From an uncultured Armatimonadota bacterium (GTDB taxonomy: Bacteria; Armatimonadota; Fimbriimonadia; Fimbriimonadales; Fimbriimonadaceae): 35,790 bases of DNA. The translations under genes and the position numbers were made by a program. The stretch lies in NCBI GenBank assembly GCA_937862825.1, contig CALMEF010000111.1, positions 1 through 35,790 of the forward strand, given 5' to 3'. Shown here piece by piece: positions 16,661 through 25,274 of this stretch. The notes beneath the pieces are model-generated. The model did no database searches. It had not been told where the DNA came from and saw only the letters and a program-made list of their open reading frames with translations. Position 1 is the first letter of the stretch. Every line of letters begins with the position of its first letter.

Positions 16661-17752
16661 CTATGGTTTGCGACGAGATTTTAGAAAGATCGCACCGAGC
16701 CCAAGTGTAAGAGCGGCAAGGGTTCCTGGTTCGGGGACAGAGTTGACTGCCATCCACGGTCGCCAAGCGCCATTCCGGCTTCCCCAGCCAACAATCGTTC
16801 GGCCATCGTTGGAGATGGCGGTTGCATAGTTGAGGTCGTAGCCGTTCAGGTCGTTCCCGTCCGCGATAAGCATTTCGGCAATATTCACGAACCCGCCCGC
16901 CTCCGTCCAAAGAAAGGGGATGTTCCGGCGACCCGGTGTTCTTGCCGAACCGGTAATGAACTGACCGTTGCGGCTGAGCGCCGAAAGGTGGGTCTGCTCT
17001 TCACCAGGGAATTTTCCGAGAACTTCCATCTGTCCAAGGGCATTCCAACGGACAAGTTGAAAGTCATAGTAGGAGTTTAAGCCTCCGTAGCCATAGATGT
17101 GTTGCCCGTCACCGCTAATCTTGATACTCCCGCTAAGAAAGCCCTCCAAACGCTGGTAGCCACTGTCACGGCGGTACAAGTAGGGAATGAGGTTGCTCGA
17201 TTGAACAGTAATCGTGTTGCCGTCGTCGGTGACTCCAAAGGCCTGGGCGTTGTAGACGTCGGGTTCATCAGGCAGAGGTAAAACGGTGAGGTTGCCCTCT
17301 GAGTCCCAATAGGCCGGGAGGCGAGAATCCTCAAATTCGTCATACCAAACCCGTCCAACCGCGTGTTTGCCATCTGCAGACGAGGCTACGGCGTCGGCGT
17401 GGTCCCTCACGCTATTCTTACCCATCAAGTAGATAGAATTTCCTATCCACCTACTTGCGCGACGAGATGTGCCGTCTAGGGCATTTCCTGTGGCAATCTT
17501 ACCATTAGCGCTGAGTGCTAATATGTGCGTTCTTAATCCTTCGCCCACGCTATCAACAAGTTGATAGCCTGATCCCATAGTATATCTGAAACCATATCTT
17601 CCGCTACTGCCCCCAATAACCGATCCGTTCGTCGAGACGCTGGTGAATCCATTGATCTCTCGATCGCTTGCATAAGGATCGGGACTAAGAAACTGCCAAG
17701 AGCCAAAGGCGTTAGATGACATGAGGGTTAGTGAGAAAACTAGTACTCTCAT
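16661..17752 (-). CDS. HAF-repeat secreted protein with PEP-CTERM sorting signal
   Basis: A 363-aa exported protein. It starts MRVLVFSLTLMSSNAFGSW, a signal peptide, and ends with VPEPG (about 336), a hydrophobic stretch TLAALTLGLGAIFL, and SRRKP, a canonical PEP-CTERM tail recognised by exosortase, which removes it and may anchor or release the protein. The body has repeated ALSANGKIATGN, ALSRNGQFITGS and AISNDGRTIVGWG units, the HAF-type extracellular repeat. ATG 17752 is certain: GGAGG lies 8 bases upstream and the ATG overlaps the TGA of the preceding gene (ATGA), so translation is coupled to it. No exosortase is in the window. Binding partner and substrate are unknown. Confidence 0.87.
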   Translation of the reverse strand: MRVLVFSLTLMSSNAFGSWQFLSPDPYASDREINGFTSVSTNGSVIGGSSGRYGFRYTMGSGYQLVDSVGEGLRTHILALSANGKIATGNALDGTSRRASRWIGNSIYLMGKNSVRDHADAVASSADGKHAVGRVWYDEFEDSRLPAYWDSEGNLTVLPLPDEPDVYNAQAFGVTDDGNTITVQSSNLIPYLYRRDSGYQRLEGFLSGSIKISGDGQHIYGYGGLNSYYDFQLVRWNALGQMEVLGKFPGEEQTHLSALSRNGQFITGSARTPGRRNIPFLWTEAGGFVNIAEMLIADGNDLNGYDLNYATAISNDGRTIVGWGSRNGAWRPWMAVNSVPEPGTLAALTLGLGAIFLKSRRKP

Positions 17753-19215
17753 CCGAGTTTCCTCCACTCGACAAAGTCAATACTGTGGAGCCAGCCATCC
17801 AAGGACGGATCCTCGTCGTTAATCGGGGAGAACTGAATCCTTGCTTTGACTTTGTGATTCGAGTCAAAGAAACCTAGGGCATCGCTGACCCGAGTCGTCG
17901 TTGCCGTGGTGTCCACCAGGGGGGCTGTAGCGCCGACTCCGTTTACCCATGAACTGGTCGAAAACTTGTAAAGTTGGTGAAGGTATGCTAGACCGGCTCT
18001 GGCAACCGAAAGTTCTACCGTGAACCTTAACTGGTTGGCCGTACTTACCGTAAACTGTCCCTCAACTTCTATTTCGCATTCAAGTGAGGTGTTATCATTG
18101 AATGCCGAATAACGTTCGTTATCTGATGAACTCACACTTGTCTCATCACCTTCAAATTCTTCGCCAACCGTTGTAACGATAGAGAATGGACTGACCGCGA
18201 CGAACGGCTTCAAGACAAACCCACGCGTGTGGGTGCCAGTATGAACGTTTCCAACAATCGTCGAACCATCAGCCGAGATACCAGTTGCCTCTCGCAGTGT
18301 ATATCCGCTCGGAACAACGGCAACGTCGTTTAGATCGATCACGTTGCCATCTGGAGTCCAGATGAACGCGTGGTTGCCGCTCGTTGTGGTTGGTTCGTAA
18401 TATCCGACCACAATATCTCCAGAATCGTCAACTGCAGTAGCCCTTGATGGAATCGATGAAATGATCTCTGTGAACGTTCCACCAGCATAACGTAGGGCTC
18501 GCGAGCCGCCACCGGATGGAGTGAGCCACCCGACGATTACGCTCCCATCATAGTTGGCGTCTAGTGCTCGAGAGGAGAAGTTGGGAACGTTAGACGCGAC
18601 ACTGACTTCCCATTGCCCTAGAATTTCAGTCCACGAGCAGAAGCGAGAACCACTATCTGTCGATGCGAAGCCCACTATAACCAATCCATTACCGGAAATG
18701 CCATATGCGGAGCGCGACGCTTGTAAGTCAGAACCTGCAGTCTCTAGGTCAACGATACCCCCGCCCGAGGTCCATACCCAGCCACGTAAACGCGTATTAC
18801 CGGTCTCCCTCGCCCACCCGACTATCACTGAACCACTGTGGCTCATGCCGTGAGCAATGTCACGATCACTATCCGGAAGAGTTCCGAGATCGGTCGGCGA
18901 AGACGACGAGGCCGACCAAAGTTGCGCCTGTTCAAGGCTTGACGAATAGAGGAATCCACTGAAGGCAGAGTTCGTCATTGCATACACATAGCCTTGACCA
19001 CTTGAGGATGTTAGTTGAGATGGCGTTCCCGAACTGTTCCACCAGACTGGCCATATGTTGCTTGAGTTCGAGGTTCCTCCGTACCTAGAGCCGTCCGGGC
19101 TTACGGCAAATCCATTTGACTGAGACTGACCTGACAAGGGAGACAGTTCGAGGAATGTTTGCGCGCTCGCGAATGACGCGCATCCTAAGATTATTGCGAG
19201 TATCGTTCTTCGCAT
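17749..19215 (-). CDS. HAF-repeat secreted protein with C-terminal beta-sandwich-like domain
   Basis: A 488-aa exported protein starting MRRTILAIILGCASFASA (signal peptide, cleavage near SAQ). Residues about 25-345 hold HAF-type repeats (AHGMSHSGSVIVGWAR, AYGISGNGLVIVGFAS, ATGISADGSTIVGNV). The last 130 residues form a separate domain beginning FSIVTTVGEEFEGDE and ending GWLHSIDFVEWRKLG; I recall similar tails in Armatimonadota secreted proteins but know no function for them. There is no PEP-CTERM tail. ATG 19215 is chosen over an upstream in-frame start because of the signal peptide and because a promoter (TTGCAC-17-TACAAT) ends 6 nt before it, predicting a leaderless mRNA. The next gene overlaps by 4 nt and shares the HAF architecture, so the two are probably partners or recent paralogues. 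Confidence 0.82.
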   Translation of the reverse strand: MRRTILAIILGCASFASAQTFLELSPLSGQSQSNGFAVSPDGSRYGGTSNSSNIWPVWWNSSGTPSQLTSSSGQGYVYAMTNSAFSGFLYSSSLEQAQLWSASSSSPTDLGTLPDSDRDIAHGMSHSGSVIVGWARETGNTRLRGWVWTSGGGIVDLETAGSDLQASRSAYGISGNGLVIVGFASTDSGSRFCSWTEILGQWEVSVASNVPNFSSRALDANYDGSVIVGWLTPSGGGSRALRYAGGTFTEIISSIPSRATAVDDSGDIVVGYYEPTTTSGNHAFIWTPDGNVIDLNDVAVVPSGYTLREATGISADGSTIVGNVHTGTHTRGFVLKPFVAVSPFSIVTTVGEEFEGDETSVSSSDNERYSAFNDNTSLECEIEVEGQFTVSTANQLRFTVELSVARAGLAYLHQLYKFSTSSWVNGVGATAPLVDTTATTTRVSDALGFFDSNHKVKARIQFSPINDEDPSLDGWLHSIDFVEWRKLG

Positions 19216-19221
19216 ATGAAC

Positions 19222-19250
19222 ATTGTATCGTAGTCTGCCTGCTCGTGCAA
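19222..19250 (-). promoter_or_regulatory. sigma-70-type promoter giving a leaderless transcript
   Basis: On minus, TTGCAC (19250-19245), a 17-nt spacer and TACAAT (19227-19222) are followed after GTTCAT by ATG 19215. A start site 6-7 nt after the -10 would be the A of the ATG, and no Shine-Dalgarno is present. The stretch TACAATGTTCATATGCGA is nearly repeated at the start of the PEP-CTERM remnant at 35180. Confidence 0.65.
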
Positions 19251-19371
19251 ATGTTCGTCGCAAGTTGTCGTTCCTCCCGCAAATTCTTGCGGCCAGAGTC
19301 ACCGTGGCTATCTCTCCGTGGCCCACCTGTGCAATTCACTGGGCGAACCGACAATAATTGAGGAGTCATTG

Positions 19372-19413
19372 ATGCGGTCAGCGCCGACCGCTGCGTCAGC
19401 GTGCCCACCATGA
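19372..19413 (+). CDS. 13-aa leader ORF overlapping the glgP start
   Basis: ATG 19372 has a good Shine-Dalgarno (GAGGAG, 19360-19365, spacing 6) and is followed by 12 codons ending in TGA 19411-19413, giving MRSAPTAASACPP. The stop overlaps the glgP ATG 19410 as ATGA. glgP itself has no Shine-Dalgarno, so ribosomes terminating here could re-initiate on glgP. The peptide is Ala/Pro/Ser-rich with no obvious regulatory codon run. It is predicted only from this geometry. Confidence 0.5.
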   Translation: MRSAPTAASACPP

Positions 19414-21974
19414 AGCATCCGAAGTACACCCAGTCGTTTGAGGTCATTTACGACCTTCCCGAGTCCATTCGCGCCCTCCGCAAGTTGGCGTACAACTTCC
19501 GTTGGACGTGGCATCACGAGACGCGAGCATTGTTTCGTGAACTGGATCGAGACCTTTGGGACGCTTCAGATCACAATCCTGTTGCCTTAATGGCTTCGAT
19601 TCCCAAGGAAGTTTTGGAAAAGAAGGCCAAGGACGCTGGATTCCTTTCGAAACTGAAAGAATGCGCGGCTGACCTCGATGCCTATCTAACCGGTAGCAAC
19701 TGGTTTGACTCAACCTACGCTGGCGAGCGCGACAAGCACCTGATTGCTTACTTCTGCGCCGAGTTTGGAATTTCCGAGGGCTTGCCGATTTACTCTGGCG
19801 GCCTTGGAGTTTTGGCCGGCGACCATCTGAAGGCGGCGAGCGACCTCGGTCTCCCTCTGGTGGGAGTCGGGTTGCTGTACTCCAGAGGCTACTTCAAGCA
19901 GTATTTGTCGCCCGACAACTGGCAGCAGGAGCATTATCCGCAATACGACTTCTACCAAATGCCCTTGGCGTTGGAGCGAGGCGAAGACGGACATCCGCTG
20001 CGAATCAGTGTGGAGTTCCCAGACCGCACGGTGACTTGCCAGATTTGGCGCGCAGAGGTCGGACGTATCCGGCTGTTCCTGCTTGACTCGAACGTCCTTG
20101 AGAACACCGCGGTGGACCAGGGGATCACTGACACGCTCTACGGTGGCGACGAGGAGATGCGCATGCGCCAGGAGATGATCTTGGGCATGGGTGGATTGCG
20201 CGCCCTCCAGGCACTAGGCTTGAAGCCGACGGCTTGCCACATGAATGAGGGTCATGCGGCCTTCTTGTCGTTGGAGCGAATTCGCGAGTTCATGCAGCGG
20301 CACGGAACCGATTTTCGGACCGCTCGGCAGGCGGTGGTTAGCGGCAACGTGTTCACGACGCACACGCCAGTTCCGGCAGGATTCGATGTGTTTCACCCCG
20401 ATTTGCTTGAGCGTTATTTGAGCACGACGGCAGCGAAAATTGGGGAGCCTTTCCCAGGGTTCTTGCGACTCGGTCGATTTGATCCAGACAATCAGGGAGA
20501 GGCGTTCAACATGGCCGTACTTGCGATGGAGAATGCCAACTACGTTAACGGTGTTTCCAAATTGCATGCTGAGGTCAGCAGGGGCTTGTTCCAGGCTCGC
20601 TGGCCCGATTATCCAGAGAGCGAAGTTCCGGTGGAAGCGATCACAAATGGCATTCACACGCTCACGTGGATCTCGCAGCGGTTTGCGAATTTGTTTGACG
20701 AGTATTTGGGCAGTGCTTGGCGCGAGGACACCGCCAACCCCGATTCTTGGAAGGGCGTTTACGACATTCCTAACGAGCAACTCTGGGCGGTCCGGCAGGA
20801 TTCTCGCGGGGACCTAGTTCGATTTACGCGGCGCCACTTGGCCTGGGCTCTGCGGCGACGCGGAATGGGTGCTGAGGCTCTGCGGGAGATTGACTCAATA
20901 CTGGATCCGCGAGTCCTGACGATTGGATTTGCTCGGCGATTTGCAACCTATAAGCGGGCGACGCTCATGCTCCATGACCGCGAGCGATTGAAGGCAATGC
21001 TGTTCCATCCGGAGAGGCCGATCCAGTTTGTGATTGCTGGCAAGAGTCACCCTCGGGATGATGGCGGCAAGAAGTTGATCCAAGACTTGGTCAACTTCAT
21101 CAGTGCTGAAGGCGGCAGGAGCCGAATGGTGTTCCTTGAGGACTACGACATGCGCATCGCGAGGGCGCTCGTTCAGGGTGTTGATGTTTGGCTGAACAAT
21201 CCACGGCGACCGATGGAGGCAAGCGGCACCAGTGGCATGAAGGTGGTTCCCAATGGTGGGTTGAACTGCTCCATCCTTGACGGCTGGTGGGCTGAAGGAT
21301 ACGAACGCGGCCTGGGATGGGCGATTGGCGAGGGTATGGAGGCGAGCGACGAGGGTTATCAGGACTGGCTTGACAGCCGCACCCTGTATTACACGCTAGA
21401 AAACGAAGTTGCCCCGACCTTCTATCATCGAACAGAGTCGAACTTGCCGGTGGCGTGGATCGAGATGATCAAGCGGTCCATTGCAACACACGCGCCGCTA
21501 TTCTCGACTTCCAGAATGGTTGAGGAGTATGCGACGCGATTCTACGTTCCGGCTTCTCACGGGTTTGTCGCACAAGACGTGGACGGGCTTGAGGCCGCCA
21601 AGGCCAACTTGGCTTGGCGGGACAAGATTCAGGCGGCTTGGGCCAAAGTCCGAGTGGTGTCTGCACATGCGCCAGGTGCGCCCGGTCAGAATTTGGGCGT
21701 TGGGCGGGAGATTGAAGCCGAAGGCGAATTGGATGGGCTTTCACCAGACGAAGTCAGCGTTGAGGTGGTCTATGGTCGGATCGGCGCGAATCGTGATTTG
21801 CTCGATACGTCATCGGTCGCATTGGAACATTGTGGTGGCGAAGGCTCCAGGCATAGGTTCCGAGGGGCGATGCCGTGTGAGGGTCCGGGGCACCGCGGCT
21901 TCACCGTTCGGGTCGTGCCGAGGAATGGCAACATTGCTGTGAAGCACGAGTTGCCGCTGGTTCGCTGGCAGTAG
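19410..21974 (+). CDS. glgP: alpha-glucan (glycogen) phosphorylase
   Basis: An 854-aa PLP enzyme that releases glucose-1-phosphate from alpha-1,4-glucan chains. The N-terminal segment (LPESIRALRKLAYNFRWTWH, then ALFRELDRDLWDASDHNP) is the DUF3417 domain of the GlgP branch found in Mycobacterium, Thermotoga and many other bacteria. The PLP lysine is Lys611 in EASGTSGMKVVPNGG, followed by GWWAEGY. Other family blocks are EFGISEGLPIYSGGLGVLAGDH and GFARRFATYKRA. ATG 19410 is preferred over GTG 19401 because the 13-aa leader ORF stop overlaps it. The HAF gene lies divergently upstream. Together with the debranching enzyme at 13372 it supplies glycogen breakdown. The C-terminal 120 residues (after about 730) form a small extra strand-rich domain. 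Confidence 0.95.
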   Translation: MKHPKYTQSFEVIYDLPESIRALRKLAYNFRWTWHHETRALFRELDRDLWDASDHNPVALMASIPKEVLEKKAKDAGFLSKLKECAADLDAYLTGSNWFDSTYAGERDKHLIAYFCAEFGISEGLPIYSGGLGVLAGDHLKAASDLGLPLVGVGLLYSRGYFKQYLSPDNWQQEHYPQYDFYQMPLALERGEDGHPLRISVEFPDRTVTCQIWRAEVGRIRLFLLDSNVLENTAVDQGITDTLYGGDEEMRMRQEMILGMGGLRALQALGLKPTACHMNEGHAAFLSLERIREFMQRHGTDFRTARQAVVSGNVFTTHTPVPAGFDVFHPDLLERYLSTTAAKIGEPFPGFLRLGRFDPDNQGEAFNMAVLAMENANYVNGVSKLHAEVSRGLFQARWPDYPESEVPVEAITNGIHTLTWISQRFANLFDEYLGSAWREDTANPDSWKGVYDIPNEQLWAVRQDSRGDLVRFTRRHLAWALRRRGMGAEALREIDSILDPRVLTIGFARRFATYKRATLMLHDRERLKAMLFHPERPIQFVIAGKSHPRDDGGKKLIQDLVNFISAEGGRSRMVFLEDYDMRIARALVQGVDVWLNNPRRPMEASGTSGMKVVPNGGLNCSILDGWWAEGYERGLGWAIGEGMEASDEGYQDWLDSRTLYYTLENEVAPTFYHRTESNLPVAWIEMIKRSIATHAPLFSTSRMVEEYATRFYVPASHGFVAQDVDGLEAAKANLAWRDKIQAAWAKVRVVSAHAPGAPGQNLGVGREIEAEGELDGLSPDEVSVEVVYGRIGANRDLLDTSSVALEHCGGEGSRHRFRGAMPCEGPGHRGFTVRVVPRNGNIAVKHELPLVRWQ

Positions 21975-22013
21975 CCTTCTTTCCCTCAACCCAGTTCGCT
22001 ACCACTCACAGGC

Positions 22014-22032
22014 CTTCTCCCAGTTGGAGAAG
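22014..22032 (+). terminator. possible terminator hairpin after glgP
   Basis: CTTCTCC-CAGTT-GGAGAAG is a perfect 7-bp stem with a 5-nt loop, 40 bp after the glgP stop. There is no T-run behind it, so it is at best a weak intrinsic terminator or a barrier hairpin. Confidence 0.3.
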
Positions 22033-22098
22033 ATGCGGTTGGTTGTGGGGCGTGAAACCAACATAGGCAGTGAACGTTTCAAGTGCAAGAGGACACTC

Positions 22099-23550
22099 AT
22101 GAAACGAATCATGCTGAAGACCGCGATTATCCCCCCGCTTATGTTGACTGGCCTTGCCGTGGCCTACGTGGGTACCCAGACCAAGAGCCAAGTTCGACTA
22201 CCAGAAATGACTCCAGGTCAGTATCAGTCCTATCTCCAAGCGATTGAGAACACGGCAAACATGGTCGCGGACCAACATGCCGTTCGGTTGGCCAAGAAGC
22301 ACGGTCTTGACGTGTTGAATGTGACTTGGGAGGACACTGGCCGCTACAAAGGGTCGTCCGTCGGACCAAACATCAGCGACATGACTATTCAGGTGGCGGT
22401 TAAGAAGCCGAGAACCGATCAGATTGTCGCGCGTGCGATGCCAGTGATTCGCTTCCCCAACTTCAGCGACATCACTTGCGACCTGGACCCCCGCGACTTC
22501 ACCGTGTTGGTGGGGAACCAAAAAGAGCAACCGCTCAAGCGAGCGTCGCTTTACGACTTGCTTGAAAGTCCATCGCGATACATGAGCGATCCCCGATCCT
22601 GGGTAACGCGTGGAGATCGAACCCTCCTAGCGGGCCGTGACTCCAAGGTCCTCGTGAGTGCGCAAGCCTGTTTCTTGCCAGTTCCGAAGGAAGGAATCGC
22701 CACGTTTAATCCGGTTTTGTTCAACTACCAATCCTATCCCGGAAATCCTGCTGTTTTGACGATTCTGGCCACTCGCGAAGGCACGAGCATGACGGTCATC
22801 GACAACAAGCGCGATACGTTCGAGTCCGGGTTTGCCTGGGGTCAGCGGCTGTTCCACAACCAAGGCGGTCAACGTGCCTCGTTGACGGGCCAACGACTTT
22901 CAGACTTTAAGGCTCAGGGCAGCCCATCGCCTGGTGGTGTGAGACCGAACGAGTCTTCATTGAACATGGTGATGCTGATCCAAGTCCCGTTGAAGCATAA
23001 GGAGATGCGCTACAAAGGATTCGGCGGTGGAGGTGGCATGATGGACGCGGCACCAACGGCTGGGGCAGAGATGGCGAAGTCGCGAAGTGGAGACACCGAG
23101 GCGGCGGTCATCGGTCATGGAGAGTACGAGGGAGCGTTCACCGAGTTTGATCGGCTTCCGGTTGAGCGCGATCCACGTTTCCCCGTGCGGGTGACGGTTC
23201 AATTCTACAAGGCCACCTCAACTGGCGTGCTAACCGAAGCCGACGCGGCGCAGATCAAGCGTGAGATCGACCAGATTTACAAGTCCTCCGACTCGGTGGG
23301 TAGCCTGGTGACTGGGGGCCGAACCGGTCGGGTAACCGAATATGATGGCTCCAAGGTTCAACCTAAGGATTGGTGGAACTCGTTCTGGCGACAGTACGAG
23401 GAAGAGATGGGTGAGAGCCGCCAGGACGCAATCCGCAAGTTGCAGCAAGTGCTCGGTCGCGACTACATGGCGCGACCAGTGTGCAAGCTCTATTTGAGAG
23501 ATGTGCTGCGCGAGATGCCAAAGTCAAAGTCTGGTCGTTTTGGATTCTAA
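22099..23550 (+). CDS. hypothetical exported protein
   Basis: A 483-aa protein I cannot assign. ATG 22099 is chosen because AAGAGGA lies 5 bases upstream and it gives an N-terminal hydrophobic segment (MKRIMLKTAIIPPLMLTGLAVAY) that is a signal peptide or anchor. The body is mixed helix and strand, with DPRDFTVLVG and SQACFLPVPKEGIATFNP blocks in the first half, suggesting extracytoplasmic folding. A Gly/Met-rich low-complexity linker (GFGGGGGMMDAAPTAG) at about residues 310-326 separates it from a C-terminal part with VRVTVQFYKATSTGVLTEAD and a long helical end. Two Trp-rich segments (PKDWWNSFWRQYEEEM) stand out. It converges with the ThuA-like gene, overlapping by 4 nt. No regulatory feature beyond the Shine-Dalgarno was seen. 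Confidence 0.75.
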   Translation: MKRIMLKTAIIPPLMLTGLAVAYVGTQTKSQVRLPEMTPGQYQSYLQAIENTANMVADQHAVRLAKKHGLDVLNVTWEDTGRYKGSSVGPNISDMTIQVAVKKPRTDQIVARAMPVIRFPNFSDITCDLDPRDFTVLVGNQKEQPLKRASLYDLLESPSRYMSDPRSWVTRGDRTLLAGRDSKVLVSAQACFLPVPKEGIATFNPVLFNYQSYPGNPAVLTILATREGTSMTVIDNKRDTFESGFAWGQRLFHNQGGQRASLTGQRLSDFKAQGSPSPGGVRPNESSLNMVMLIQVPLKHKEMRYKGFGGGGGMMDAAPTAGAEMAKSRSGDTEAAVIGHGEYEGAFTEFDRLPVERDPRFPVRVTVQFYKATSTGVLTEADAAQIKREIDQIYKSSDSVGSLVTGGRTGRVTEYDGSKVQPKDWWNSFWRQYEEEMGESRQDAIRKLQQVLGRDYMARPVCKLYLRDVLREMPKSKSGRFGF

Positions 23551-24203
23551 CGGGCAGCCCAACGGAATCCTCGCCGCATTAACTCCTTCGGCGTGGATTC
23601 CTCAAGGACGGCTCGGTTGTGCCCGACTGCGAAATAGAAGACTCTCCCAGTGCCGAACTGCTTTACCCACACTTGTGGCATCTCGCATGGATTCGCTTCG
23701 TGGGGCCCACCGACACCTGGGTGTGGAAAGTGGGTGGTTGCCAAAACCGTGTTGCCAGGGTCCGTGTGGAGATAATACTGCTCGCTGGTGACGCTGAAGT
23801 TTGCAAGACCTTCGGTGATTGGGTGTGTCACGTTCGTGAATCGGATCTCATAGTTGACCTTGTCGTCGCCAGGGTGGGCAACCCATTGACCGCCGGTCAT
23901 GAACTGCCAGTCGGTGTCATTTCGGAACGAGTCACACATTCCACCATGGCATCCAGCCATGCCAACACCCGAGTCGCGAACGGCCTTGATCACAGCCTGA
24001 GATTCGGCCGATTCGATCGTGCTCATTGTAACCACCGGGACAATCAGACTGTAAGAAGAGAGATCTTCTTCAGCAAGACAGTTCGTCCCGTGAAAGACTG
24101 AGACCTGGAAACCCTCTTCGCTAAGTATCTCACCGAACAATGCTGCTACCGACTCGGGCTCATGCCCATCCCAACCGCCCCAGAAAACGAGTGCCTTGTT
24201 CAC
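23547..24203 (-). CDS. ThuA-like domain protein
   Basis: A 218-aa protein with the class I glutamine-amidotransferase-like ThuA fold: MNKALVFWGGWDGHEPES at the N-terminus, GVGMAGCHGGMCDSFRN at the nucleophile-elbow position, GGQWVAHPGD, THPITEGL, SEQYYLHTDP, and GRVFYFAVGHNRAVL. ThuA proteins were first linked to trehalose/sucrose utilisation and occur widely in sugar-related loci of Planctomycetes-like bacteria; the biochemical activity is not settled. There is no signal peptide, so it is probably cytoplasmic. It is divergent from hrcA with about 40 bp between starts. No sugar operon lies immediately around it, so context adds little. Confidence 0.85.
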   Translation of the reverse strand: MNKALVFWGGWDGHEPESVAALFGEILSEEGFQVSVFHGTNCLAEEDLSSYSLIVPVVTMSTIESAESQAVIKAVRDSGVGMAGCHGGMCDSFRNDTDWQFMTGGQWVAHPGDDKVNYEIRFTNVTHPITEGLANFSVTSEQYYLHTDPGNTVLATTHFPHPGVGGPHEANPCEMPQVWVKQFGTGRVFYFAVGHNRAVLEESTPKELMRRGFRWAAR

Positions 24204-24244
24204 AACGGCGGTGACGATACCCGAAGCGGGTTACAATTAGAGTG

Positions 24245-25273
24245 ATGTCCGAACTCGATCCACGCAAGCAGATGATCCTGCGGGCCGTTGTCTTCGAGTA
24301 CGTGTCTGCGGCCGAACCGGTTGGGAGCGAGTACATCGCGGAGAAGTACGCGCTCGGGGTCAAGTCTGCGACCATTCGAAACGAGTTGGCAGATCTGAGT
24401 GATCTGGGTTACCTTGAGCAACCCCATACGAGCGCAGGCCGCGTGCCAAGCGATCTGGGCTACCGGTACTTCGTGGACCGTTTGATGGCACCCAGGGGGC
24501 TTGAGAAGGAGCAAAAGCAGGCAGTTCAATCTGCAGCGGAAGAGGGCGAATTGCTTCAGGACCTCCTGCGGGATACGACACGCGCCCTGAGCCGACTCAC
24601 GCACCAGTTAAGCGCTGCCACGATTATCCGCGACGCGAACTTGACCGTCAAACATGCGGTTTTGAGCGCCCTTGGCCCACATCAGGCCCTCCTGGTGGTG
24701 ATTCTTTCCAATGGCCACGTTGAGAACCGGATGATCGAATGTCCTCCAGGGCTGACACTCACGGAGATCGGCAGTGTCAATGAGACGTTGGCAAAGGTCG
24801 CTACGGGAAAGAGTCTTCGCTGGTTCTCACGAAACAAGGCTCCAACAGGGGGTGGTGCAACACAGGAGACTCTTGCTGGCGCAGTTTGGGCTTCCTTCCG
24901 CAGCATCTCACGCGAACTCAACCGAAGCAGTGTGACGACCGAAGGGGCCGAATTCTTGTTTGGACAACCCGAGTTCAAGAGGGACGCTGCGGCGCTGAAC
25001 GGACTCGTTGACCTGTTGCAGCAGGAATCTCTGCTTTCCGAGGCGTTGAACACTCCGACCGATGCTGATACGACCATTACAATCGGGAAAGAGAACCGTA
25101 GCGAAGAACTTCGGCACCTCTCGATTGTTAGGCGCACGTTCTTCGTGGGTGAGAGTGAGGCAGGCGTGATCGCCGTCATTGGACCGCGTCGGATGGACTA
25201 CGACCAGAGTGTTTCATTCGTCGGGTATGCAGCCCGCGCGCTCAGCGAAGCACTCACGCGGTACTTTGGCTAG
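24245..25273 (+). CDS. hrcA: heat-inducible transcription repressor HrcA
   Basis: A 342-aa repressor of class I heat-shock genes, which in other bacteria binds the CIRCE operator and needs GroEL to stay active. The N-terminal winged helix is clear (DPRKQMILRAVVFEYVSAAEPVGS, ATIRNELADLSDLGYLEQPHTSAGRVPSDLGYRYFVD, about residues 4-80), followed by the GAF-like dimerisation domain and a C-terminal segment with IVRRTFFVGESEAGVIAVIGPRRMDY. ATG 24245 is preferred; a GTG one codon earlier (24242) is possible. A -10-like TACAAT (24232-24237) ends 7 nt before the ATG, so the mRNA may be almost leaderless. No CIRCE element was seen in the window and none of dnaK, grpE, dnaJ or groEL is adjacent, which is less usual for hrcA. 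Confidence 0.93.
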   Translation: MSELDPRKQMILRAVVFEYVSAAEPVGSEYIAEKYALGVKSATIRNELADLSDLGYLEQPHTSAGRVPSDLGYRYFVDRLMAPRGLEKEQKQAVQSAAEEGELLQDLLRDTTRALSRLTHQLSAATIIRDANLTVKHAVLSALGPHQALLVVILSNGHVENRMIECPPGLTLTEIGSVNETLAKVATGKSLRWFSRNKAPTGGGATQETLAGAVWASFRSISRELNRSSVTTEGAEFLFGQPEFKRDAAALNGLVDLLQQESLLSEALNTPTDADTTITIGKENRSEELRHLSIVRRTFFVGESEAGVIAVIGPRRMDYDQSVSFVGYAARALSEALTRYFG

Positions 25274-25274
25274 C

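Noticed and set aside
20214..20780. 188-aa minus-strand open frame
   Set aside because: Shadow of glgP, whose plus translation matches the family throughout.
24204..24244. CIRCE operator upstream of hrcA
   Set aside because: No TTAGCACTC/GAGTGCTAA inverted repeat is present in this short gap.
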